Source of the DNA: a virus
Direction: 5' to 3' (one strand)
IMG/VR virus record: IMGVR_UViG_3300027742_000027
Coordinates: 1 to 34,008 of that record
DNA length: 34,008 nucleotides
Notes under the pieces: model-generated
Database searches by the model: none
Told to the model about the DNA's origin: nothing
Seen by the model: only the letters and a program-made list of their open reading frames with translations
Program-made: the position numbers and the translations under genes
In this document: piece by piece, positions 26,731 to 34,008 of the stretch
Numbering within the stretch: the first letter of the stretch is position 1
Layout of the letters: the number at the start of each line of letters is the position of its first letter

Positions 26731-29406
26731 ATGGCAGACCAACAAACAAGTTTAGCGATAGTCATCGAGGCAATCAACAAGGCCTCAGCGACACTGAAAG
26801 AGGTCGAAAAAGACCTGGGTAAGTTGTCTGGTGCGGTGGGGGAACAGGGAGCCACCGCCAAGACTGCCGCCTTGGGTTTCGGGGAGCTGGTCGCTGGTGT
26901 GGCTCTTGGCGGGATAACTGCCAAGATCGCCGTCTCGGCATTCCAAAAACTTATTTCTACCTTGGCCAGTCTTCCTAAAATGTTTCTTGATGTTGCCGCA
27001 GGAGCGTCGGAGATTGAAGGGCTAGCAATCGCAATGCACGTGGTTGCTAACAATGCCGGCGTAACTGCTGAGGCGGTTGATAAAGTCAGAGATTCGGTTG
27101 TCGACCAAAACGTAACCACTGTGGCTGCCAATCGACTTTTGACGGACTTGATCAGGAACCAGGTGGACTACACCCAGGCCACCGAATTGGCCGCAGCCGC
27201 CCAGAACATCGCAGTTGCTTCGGGAGTTTCTTCTTCAGAAACCATAGAACGAATTTCGCAATCAATATCTTCAGGCAACACCTGGCTCCTAAGGCAATTA
27301 GGATTGGTTGAGCATCTCGACAACATTTACCGGAGATATGCCGGAACGCTTGGTAAAACCAGCGAGGAATTGACCGAGTCCCAAAGAAAGCAGGCAGTGG
27401 TAAATTATATTCTCCAGGAGGGCGAGAAATACACCGGTGCCTATGGAGCCGCGATGAAAAACGCTGGCAAGATTATACGGTCGACCAAAGACCGTGTTAA
27501 AGAAATTACCTACTCTTTAGGTAAGATTTTTGGACCGGTTCTATACGAAATTACCAAAACGATTTATGATTTTGTAAGTTCGATTGTGAAATGGGCACAC
27601 GAGAACGACGCCAAACTTCGAGCCATAGCAAAATCGGTCGGAGAGTTCGTGCATGGAGTGGTTGCTTCGATCAAGTCCTTTATCACCAGCATTCCTTGGG
27701 ACTACCTGGTTGACGCTCTCAGCTGGGTTACCAAGCAACTGGCCTCTTTCGCTCAAGGCCTAAGAGTCGTCTTTAACGTGGTTCAGATATTCGTAAGAGG
27801 CATCCAGGAGTCGATAGCGACTGTCAAGTCGTTTGGGGAGGCATTGTGGGCTTTGGCAAGAGGAGATTTCAAGGCCTTGAGAGGCGTTTACACGGAGTGG
27901 AAGGACTACAGTGCAAAGACCGGTGAGGCGATAATGGGCGATTTGGGAGACATAACGAACGCCTTCTCGTCATCCTACAAAGCCCAAACTTTTAATTTGA
28001 GAGAATACTGGAAAAAGGTTGGTCAATCCGATAGTGCCGGCTGGGAGGACAGGTTTAAACAGACCGAGGAAGGCGGGGAACAATTATCAGCAAAACAGAA
28101 AAAGAAACTCCAAAAGATGCTTCGGGATATCGAGAAGGCCAACCGGGACTACCAGCGGGCGGTCGAGAAAAGAGTGAAAGACTTCAACGAGAGTTTCGAG
28201 GATTTGGTGATCTCCCACAGAGACGCCATCGGGAAGCTGACCGAAGACCTTGAGGAAGAAAGCCGGGACTACCACGACAAGCTGGCAGATTTGGCTGAGG
28301 ACTACGAAGACGCCATGGACGAAATCGAGGCCAGGCACAAAAAGAAAACAGAAAGCATAAAGGAGGATATGGAGGATGAGCGTAAAAAGGTTGAAGAAGA
28401 GGTTAAAAAAATCGCCAAGAAATACAACGAGGAGACTACTTTAATTAAAAGAGAAGCCGAGGCCAGATTCGGAAACCTGAAATCCCAGTTGGACAAGGAA
28501 AAAGCTCTGGGCGATAACGCCGACAAGCACAAGGTAAACGCCTTGGAGCAGATGATAGCTTTTGAGCAGAACGGTCTTAAAACCGCTTTGGATGATAAAA
28601 AGGACAAGTACGATGAGGAAGTGGGCGACGTGAAAGACAAGCTCCAGGAGAAACTGGACAAAATCAAAAAGGAACTGAACGAAGAAAATAAGATTTTCGC
28701 CGACGCTTTCGTTGAAAGGAAGGAGAAATATGATGAGGATGTTGCCGATGCCAAGGAATCCTACGAGAAGAAGCGAGCCAAACTCCAGGAGGAGCTTGAC
28801 AAAGAACTGGCGATCAGGGAGAAATACGCCGAGGAATTCAAGAGCATAGGAGACAAGCAGACCGAAGACGATATCACCAGGCTTGTCAGGAAACACGAGG
28901 AGGAACTGGCCGAGATGGAGAGAGACCATCAGGAAAAGGTTGCGGAGATGGAGTCAAAAGGTTTGGACGAAGGTTCCAGCTATGTTGGAGGGCTTACGGA
29001 TGGCATCCAGAGCGGTTATCCGCAATTCAAAAATGAGATAAACAAAATAAGTAGTGATATTGATAACGTGACCAATAAAACATCCGAACTTGGCAAGTTC
29101 GATTTCGGATTGCCGCAGGAAGCGTGGCCCAGCGGGCAGCTTTTTGGCGGTGGTGGTGGTGGAAGTTGGGCCAAAGGCGGGCTGGCAAGCCATCCGGGGA
29201 TCGTCGGGGAGGCAGGGCCCGAAGTTGTTCTGCCTCTGAACTTTCCCAAGAGAATGGCAATGGTTATGAAATCCTTGGGCATAGGCGGAGGCGGAGGTGG
29301 GCAAGTAACACAGAATTTTTATGTTACAGTTCAGGATAAGCAAGATGTTGATGTTTTAATGGAGCGTGCAGGTTTTGCACTCAAGCAAGGAGGTGGGTAC
29401 TCATGA
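26731..29406 (+). CDS. Tape measure protein
   Basis: The 891-residue protein follows the chaperone gene by two bases. The N-terminal part has a hydrophobic helix (GFGELVAGVALGGITAKIAV, about residues 48-68) and helical tape-measure sequence with 'SSSETIERISQSISSGNTWL' and 'KIIRSTKDRVKEITYSLGKI', the latter common in such proteins. Residues about 450-743 form a very long, highly charged coiled coil (Lys/Glu/Asp-rich). Near the C-terminus are a glycine run (about 806-812) and 'KGGLASHPGIVGEAGPEVVL', a hallmark of tape measure proteins. It sets tail length and is ejected with DNA. Mass spectrometry of virions could show whether the coiled-coil part is processed. Confidence 0.92.
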   Translation: MADQQTSLAIVIEAINKASATLKEVEKDLGKLSGAVGEQGATAKTAALGFGELVAGVALGGITAKIAVSAFQKLISTLASLPKMFLDVAAGASEIEGLAIAMHVVANNAGVTAEAVDKVRDSVVDQNVTTVAANRLLTDLIRNQVDYTQATELAAAAQNIAVASGVSSSETIERISQSISSGNTWLLRQLGLVEHLDNIYRRYAGTLGKTSEELTESQRKQAVVNYILQEGEKYTGAYGAAMKNAGKIIRSTKDRVKEITYSLGKIFGPVLYEITKTIYDFVSSIVKWAHENDAKLRAIAKSVGEFVHGVVASIKSFITSIPWDYLVDALSWVTKQLASFAQGLRVVFNVVQIFVRGIQESIATVKSFGEALWALARGDFKALRGVYTEWKDYSAKTGEAIMGDLGDITNAFSSSYKAQTFNLREYWKKVGQSDSAGWEDRFKQTEEGGEQLSAKQKKKLQKMLRDIEKANRDYQRAVEKRVKDFNESFEDLVISHRDAIGKLTEDLEEESRDYHDKLADLAEDYEDAMDEIEARHKKKTESIKEDMEDERKKVEEEVKKIAKKYNEETTLIKREAEARFGNLKSQLDKEKALGDNADKHKVNALEQMIAFEQNGLKTALDDKKDKYDEEVGDVKDKLQEKLDKIKKELNEENKIFADAFVERKEKYDEDVADAKESYEKKRAKLQEELDKELAIREKYAEEFKSIGDKQTEDDITRLVRKHEEELAEMERDHQEKVAEMESKGLDEGSSYVGGLTDGIQSGYPQFKNEINKISSDIDNVTNKTSELGKFDFGLPQEAWPSGQLFGGGGGGSWAKGGLASHPGIVGEAGPEVVLPLNFPKRMAMVMKSLGIGGGGGGQVTQNFYVTVQDKQDVDVLMERAGFALKQGGGYS

Positions 29407-30188
29407 TTTCGAACATCACGGCTCCCATAGCGTTGGGGCAGGCCACTGATAACTATGTGATCAGGGATGCGTCAGGTTTCGGCTCCGGCGGCGTCGAGGT
29501 GGTGAGGTGGAATAGGCCCGGATTCCATGGGATAAAGACTCCGAGGTCGTTCTGGCGTGAAAGGATAATGCGTCTGGTAATCGGAGTCCGGGCTGACAAT
29601 TCCGCCACCTATGAGCAGAAAAGGCGAGACTTAGAAGAGGCATTCGATCTTCCGAGGAACGGGCTGACGTGGCTCAAGTTTACTACCACCGGCGGACTGA
29701 AACTCCAAACCCGTGTGCAACTGAATGCATCAATCCAGGCACCACTCAGAGCTGGCGAGGTGACCATCGGTGAATTCAGGATCGAGTTGATAGCGGAAGA
29801 TCCGATATTTTACTCCCAAACTGAGCATAATACTGATATCACCTTCGCTGCCGGTTCTGGAACTTTAACCAATTCGGGGAACGCTCCAGTCTTTCCGGAG
29901 GCTAGAATCCACGGTAATGTTAAAAATCCTTCAATCTTGAGTTCTGGATTGGCAAGGACGGTATCTTTGGCTGGTATAACCATCGCGGCTGGGCATTACT
30001 ACAATATAAATATGCTTGAGGAAATAGTTGAAGACGAAACCGAGGCGAGCAAATATTCTTATGTTGATACGGACGACTTCTTCTGGCTGGCAAAAGGTAA
30101 TAACACAATCGTTCTGGGTGGAACTCTCGGTGCTTCCGGGGATCGCAAGGTAACTTTTTCCTATAGAGACGGTTATTTAGGAGTTTGA
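29403..30188 (+). CDS. Distal tail protein (Dit, siphophage tail component family)
   Basis: The ATG overlaps the tape measure stop, with AAGGAGGTGG just upstream. The 261-residue protein has the Dit layout: N-terminal 'NYVIRDASGFGSGGVEVVRW', 'GFHGIKTPRSFWRERIMRLV', 'NSATYEQKRRDLEEAFDLPR', 'IGEFRIELIAEDPIFYSQTE', then a C-terminal jelly-roll part with 'TLTNSGNAPVFPEARIHGNV' and 'NNTIVLGGTLGASGDRKV'. It forms the hexameric hub ring at the tail tip that joins the tube to the Tal/fibre complex. Confidence 0.9.
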   Translation: MISNITAPIALGQATDNYVIRDASGFGSGGVEVVRWNRPGFHGIKTPRSFWRERIMRLVIGVRADNSATYEQKRRDLEEAFDLPRNGLTWLKFTTTGGLKLQTRVQLNASIQAPLRAGEVTIGEFRIELIAEDPIFYSQTEHNTDITFAAGSGTLTNSGNAPVFPEARIHGNVKNPSILSSGLARTVSLAGITIAAGHYYNINMLEEIVEDETEASKYSYVDTDDFFWLAKGNNTIVLGGTLGASGDRKVTFSYRDGYLGV

Positions 30189-30190
30189 AA

Positions 30191-31594
30191 ATGACTATTG
30201 TAAAACAGTCCAAATACGGGACTTTCAAGTATGGAGAAAGAAAATACGGCAAGAACGTCTCTATCGGCGAATCGATTGGCATTACCGAAGAAGCTTTATC
30301 TAAATTCAATGATACTTTTCTCAAATACAAAAAAGATAGTCTGGAAATTTCCGAATCTCTGACTCGTGAAATTAGCTATAAAAGATCGTTCTCCGACTCC
30401 TTAGGTATTAGTGATGTTCCATTTACCGAATTTGATCTTAGCTTGTCCGATTCTTTGAACATAAGCGAGACATTGGCCAACCAGACCACTCTAAAATTAT
30501 CCGATTTGATTGATTTTAGCCTTCTGATAGAAATCGAGAAAGCAGAAACAATAATATTCAAGACAAATTGGAAGTTTCTGGTGAAGGACGGTTCGGGGAA
30601 CACAGTTGCCTCATTGGTAAACGCCAGAGAACGTTGGTTCACCGAAAGATTAAACCAGGAAGCCGAGGCCGGCTTTGTCCTTGATGCCGATGACGACAAC
30701 TGCAATTCCACGATATTGGCTCTTGGCATCAACGAGCTTCATATCTACTACAAAGGCACCTTGATGTGGGCGGGGCAGCTTGTGTCCGCACGGAAGATAG
30801 CGAAAGGCAATGATATCTATTGGGAGGTTTTAGCTAAGGATTGGACGGCCTTGCTAGGCAAGCGGTTCTGCGGAGTCGAGAGCCTGAGGGAGTTCACCAC
30901 GACCGACGCCGGCCAGATCGCCTGGACTTTGGTTAGCGAGACCCAGGCATTGGCCAACGGCAGCTTTGGCATTACAAAAGGAACGATACAGGCCTCGATG
31001 AACAGGACCGCCACCTACGACAAGAAGAACGTTTTGAGTGCCATCACGGAACTTTCTAATATGGGGAAGGACGGCGAGGCAAACTACGGGTTCGACTTCG
31101 AGATCACTCCGGCAAAAGTTTTCAACGTCTATTACCCATACAAAGGAACGATCAGGAACGACGTGGTTTTCAGATATCCCGGAAACTGCGAGGATTTTGA
31201 GGCCTTTGTTAACTCATGGGATATAGTTAACCAAGAATGGGGATTAGGCACCCATTGGACAGGAGCGAGTTCCATTGTCTCACGGGCCGATGCAACCTCA
31301 CAAACAACATACAAGCGGAGGGAGGCAATAAAAACCTACGGCGATATGTCGGTCCTGGCATTCCTGCAGGATATGGTCTGGCAGGATGTCCAATGGAATA
31401 AGAGCCCGTCAACGGTCATCAAGTTCACCAGCAGAGTCGACGCAAAAACAGGAATTCTGGATTATGAGGTTGGCGACGGGGTGACGGTGATCTGCGACAA
31501 GTTTGGCATAGACGAGTGGCTGTGGGTTTATGAAAGGAAAATAGAAATAGGAGATAATGATGAGGCAAGAGTTAATTTGTTAGTAGGAGACTAA
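30191..31594 (+). CDS. Tail hub/Tal-like protein with N-terminal SDS-type repeats (467 aa)
   Basis: I chose ATG 30191 because AGGAG (30179-30183) is at the right distance; an in-frame TTG at 30185 is less likely. Residues 1-125 carry TFKYGERKYGKNVS, nearly the same as the start of the fibre protein at 20523, then about five repeat units (SIGESIGITEEA, KDSLEISESLT, FSDSLGISD, LSDSLNISETLANQTTLKLS). From about residue 135 the protein is a ReqiPepy6 gp37-like siphophage tail protein: 'NWKFLVKDGSGNTVASLVNA', 'WFTERLNQEAEAGFVLDADD', 'LHIYYKGTLMWAGQL', and a C-terminal 'DYEVGDGVTVICDKFGIDEW'. It should form the tail-tip hub under Dit. The repeat graft is unusual. Confidence 0.82.
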   Translation: MTIVKQSKYGTFKYGERKYGKNVSIGESIGITEEALSKFNDTFLKYKKDSLEISESLTREISYKRSFSDSLGISDVPFTEFDLSLSDSLNISETLANQTTLKLSDLIDFSLLIEIEKAETIIFKTNWKFLVKDGSGNTVASLVNARERWFTERLNQEAEAGFVLDADDDNCNSTILALGINELHIYYKGTLMWAGQLVSARKIAKGNDIYWEVLAKDWTALLGKRFCGVESLREFTTTDAGQIAWTLVSETQALANGSFGITKGTIQASMNRTATYDKKNVLSAITELSNMGKDGEANYGFDFEITPAKVFNVYYPYKGTIRNDVVFRYPGNCEDFEAFVNSWDIVNQEWGLGTHWTGASSIVSRADATSQTTYKRREAIKTYGDMSVLAFLQDMVWQDVQWNKSPSTVIKFTSRVDAKTGILDYEVGDGVTVICDKFGIDEWLWVYERKIEIGDNDEARVNLLVGD

Positions 31595-33265
31595 ATGCGG
31601 AGAAGATTATTCCCGAACTTTATAGGCGATTTCGCCAAACTGCAGGAAAGGCAAGACAGGATTGAGATGGTGATGCGGGTTATCGGGTTCTCGCCGGACA
31701 AACCATACACTCTGAACGTCAGCGACGAAACCAGGAACAGAGTAAAGATAGGTAAGATCAACGGGGACTACGGCATCAAGATAGTCGACAATGCGGGGAA
31801 CGAGGTCATCCTCGCCAACGGGACGGTAGTCGCCGACGCGATCAAGACGGGAACTCTCGACTGCGACCTGATCACCGTCGCCAACCTCAGCGCTGGAGAC
31901 ATTTCCACTGGCACGATGTCAGCCGATTTTATCTCCGGTGGGACGATTGACGCCAACGATGTCAACCTTATTAACCTTCACGCCGATAAAATTACGGTCG
32001 GGACTTTTTCAAATCCCAACGATAGGTTTACCACCGGGAGCCTGAGCGGAGTGAAGATCTCCAATGGGACGATCACGGGGAACAAGTTGGTTGCCTACAC
32101 CATCGAGGCAGACAACATCAACTCCAACGCCATCGAATCCGACAAGATTGCGGCCGGAGCGGTGATTGCAAGCAAAATCAGCGTATCCCAACTTTCGGCG
32201 ATCAGCTCGAACATAGGAACGATAATCGCGGGAAGCATAACGGCCGACGTGATCGACGTGGGAACTCTGAACGCCGACAGGATACCCGGACTTAATACCG
32301 CCAAGCTCGTATCGGGGAACTATAACGTTGGCTGGAGTGGGCAGCCTTCCAAAATTTACATCAGGAGAGGCGACACTTTCGGAAATGCGAAGTTGCTGTG
32401 GGAAGGCGGGAGCTCGATATGGAACGACAGCAACAATTACATAGGCATCAACGCCGTCGGCGAAAGGATATACTTCTACACAGGGAGCCAGCTGTATGCC
32501 TTGTTCCAGAGAGGAAGCCCCGCCTCCTTCTATTCGGGAATAGCGATAGAAGGTGGAGGAATACACTTTGAAGGAGAGCATAATATCGATAATATCGATT
32601 GCTTAATAGGAGCGAATGATATCAGGTATGTCTTGGGGGACAATTCCTATTACCACAGTTTTTGCAATGCTGGTTATACAGAACATTTATGGATTTCTCC
32701 TGATGGTGGGATTTGGGGACATGGAGATATGCACTTTGATGGTTCAAAAAGCTTCAGAATCCAGCACCCAGAGGACAAGGGCAAATACATACAATACGCC
32801 TCCGTAGAATCGCCGGAGGTGGCACTGAAGATCAGAGGACGGGCCAAACTGGTTGAAGGAAAGGTTAGCATATCGTTGCCCCACCACTGGGATTTGGTGG
32901 CGAGCAATCACCTGCTAACGGCTCAGGTCACGCCATTGGGAGATTGTAGAGGATTGTATGTTTCGAGATTGGGGCTCTCCAAGTTCACGGTTAAGGAATT
33001 ACAAAAAGGAAAATCTAATGTAAAATTTTGCTGGGAAGTAACTGCCACACGGAAAGGATTTGAAAAATTTGACATAGAACCGACAAAAGAGAGTATAATA
33101 GAGGAAAGAGTCAGAAAAACGATTGAAACAGAAAATACAAGAACAAAAAATGAAAGAAAAAGGTCGGAGATAGAGATGCCAATTTTCAGGAAAAAATACA
33201 GGGAATTGACAGGCAAAGAATATGGATATAAAGTAGAGCGAGGAAAACGGAAGGCCGAGAGATGA
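31595..33265 (+). CDS. Tail tip fibre / central tail protein (556 aa)
   Basis: AGGAGACTAA precedes the start. Residues about 40-75 form a short beta region; residues 75-235 hold a beta-helical repeat with ADAIKTGTLDCDLI, 'AGDISTGTMSADFISGGTID', 'AGSITADVIDVGTLNADRI', typical of tail-tip fibres. A knob-like region follows. Residues about 390-490 ('FRIQHPEDKGKYIQYASVES', 'KVSISLPHHWDLVA', 'VKFCWEVTATRKGFE') match a C-terminal domain common in phage fibres, where HP...YL...VESP is the recurrent motif. The last 65 residues are highly charged helix. It most likely contacts the host surface; start is near the end of the preceding hub gene (no gap). Confidence 0.85.
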   Translation: MRRRLFPNFIGDFAKLQERQDRIEMVMRVIGFSPDKPYTLNVSDETRNRVKIGKINGDYGIKIVDNAGNEVILANGTVVADAIKTGTLDCDLITVANLSAGDISTGTMSADFISGGTIDANDVNLINLHADKITVGTFSNPNDRFTTGSLSGVKISNGTITGNKLVAYTIEADNINSNAIESDKIAAGAVIASKISVSQLSAISSNIGTIIAGSITADVIDVGTLNADRIPGLNTAKLVSGNYNVGWSGQPSKIYIRRGDTFGNAKLLWEGGSSIWNDSNNYIGINAVGERIYFYTGSQLYALFQRGSPASFYSGIAIEGGGIHFEGEHNIDNIDCLIGANDIRYVLGDNSYYHSFCNAGYTEHLWISPDGGIWGHGDMHFDGSKSFRIQHPEDKGKYIQYASVESPEVALKIRGRAKLVEGKVSISLPHHWDLVASNHLLTAQVTPLGDCRGLYVSRLGLSKFTVKELQKGKSNVKFCWEVTATRKGFEKFDIEPTKESIIEERVRKTIETENTRTKNERKRSEIEMPIFRKKYRELTGKEYGYKVERGKRKAER

Positions 33266-34008
33266 AACTGAGTAATATAAAGCCACTGGGCCAAAAGGAC
33301 AAAAAGTGGGCTTCAAAGAAGCTCGGATTTGGCACTGGCACAATCGGCGATTACGGCTGCGTCCTCACTTGCTGCACAATGCTCTGTAATTATTATGGCC
33401 ACAACACAGCCCCAGACAAATTAAACGAGGATATGAAAAAGGTAGGTGGCTACTACAACAAAAACCTTTGGCAATGGCATAAGCTAACTGAAATTTATCC
33501 TGACATTAAGTTTACTGGCGGCTTAGATTTCCCAAACGACCCGACACCGTTAAATAAGATTGATAAGCAATTAAACAAAGGTTTTCCTGTTATTGCTTAT
33601 ATAGACTATTCTTCAAAACCTGGAATACAGACCCATTTTGTATTGATAGTTGGCAAGGTTAACGGCGATTATCTAATCAACGACCCATTGGGCGGAGAGA
33701 CCTATTTCTTCAAGGCAAAATACGGCGACATTGTCAAAAGAGTTTTGGGGTTAAGGTTCTACGAAGGTAAGGTTCCAAACGCCCCGCAGACGGGTTCTAA
33801 TGAATTGGCAGAATGCTTAAAAGCCCACCAGTCGTTAATGCGACAACTTGAGGCAAAAGGCAAGGAATTGGAACGCTTCAAGCACCGCCTTCAAGTTTCC
33901 GAAACCGTACGGAAATCTTTGGGCTCTACAATCAAGCAATTAAACGCTGAAAATAGCCGAATATTGGAAAGGAAGGCAGATTGGCAGTCAAAACTTGAAA
34001 GTGCCAAA
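33262..34008 (+). CDS. C39-like papain-fold peptidase, 3' end outside window
   Basis: The ATG overlaps the preceding stop (ATGA), and the frame is open for 249 codons to the right edge. Residues 8-45 have PLGQKDKKWASKKLGFGTGT then IGDYGCVLTCCTMLCNYYG, with Q11 and catalytic Cys33 of the Peptidase_C39_2 type; H125 (QTHFVLIVG) and N140-D141 (LINDPLGG) complete the usual Cys-His-Asp/Asn set. From about residue 178 a coiled coil starts (SLMRQLEAKGKELERFKHRL). In phages such proteins after the tail fibre genes are likely lysins or tail-tip peptidases cutting cell-wall peptides; a processing protease is an alternative. No signal peptide is seen. Confidence 0.8.
   Translation, partial: MKLSNIKPLGQKDKKWASKKLGFGTGTIGDYGCVLTCCTMLCNYYGHNTAPDKLNEDMKKVGGYYNKNLWQWHKLTEIYPDIKFTGGLDFPNDPTPLNKIDKQLNKGFPVIAYIDYSSKPGIQTHFVLIVGKVNGDYLINDPLGGETYFFKAKYGDIVKRVLGLRFYEGKVPNAPQTGSNELAECLKAHQSLMRQLEAKGKELERFKHRLQVSETVRKSLGSTIKQLNAENSRILERKADWQSKLESAK

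Overview
The window is a contiguous piece of a tailed double-stranded DNA phage or prophage (Caudoviricetes). Every gene I can support is on the + strand, mostly with start/stop overlaps or very short gaps. The late genes give a complete siphovirus-type set with a Mu-like head: terminase, portal fused to a MuF-like protein, Mu I-like protease/scaffold, capsid cement protein, major capsid protein, gp36/gpG-like connectors, tail tube, frameshifted tail chaperones, tape measure, Dit, a tail hub and a tail-tip fibre. There is no contractile sheath, so a long non-contractile tail is likely. The host is probably a bacterium: virion genes carry strong AAGGAGGTGA ribosome binding sites, sigma70-type promoters can be read, and TAA, TGA and TAG all act as stops (code 11). 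AGG/AGA arginine codons dominate by eye. I cannot name the host. No integrase, repressor, replication gene or tRNA is visible.

Layout: 1-5330 is an early/accessory cluster of small proteins, rich in putative nucleases and zinc ribbons, ending with a glycosyltransferase-methyltransferase fusion. 5356-7336 is AT-rich and carries two small unknowns and a ParB-like/DNA methyltransferase gene behind a G-rich repeat tract. 7454-14627 is the packaging and head module. 14719-23050 is a large accessory block between the major capsid gene and the head-tail connectors; it holds putative decoration proteins, serine-rich repeat proteins, a gene split by a group I intron, an HNH endonuclease, a second glycosyltransferase and a tail-fibre-like protein. 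23068-33265 is the connector and tail module. 33262 to the right edge is a C39-like peptidase cut by the window end.

The most notable points are these. (1) A compact 230-nt group I intron (17585-17814) interrupts a virion-type gene; removing it restores the ending WTVTFG-stop. A free-standing HNH gene with its own promoter lies just downstream, as in collaborative homing. (2) A degenerate ~18-residue repeat of the form LSDSxSIAES occurs in five genes: about 40 copies in one protein, about 10 in another, a few grafted onto the tail hub, and single copies in two more. (3) Two glycosyltransferases share the window with these serine-rich proteins, suggesting, as inference only, glycosylated virion appendages. 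(4) The tail chaperone gene ends in a ten-A slippery run that leads into a -1 frame extension. (5) A scaffold start is nested inside the protease gene.
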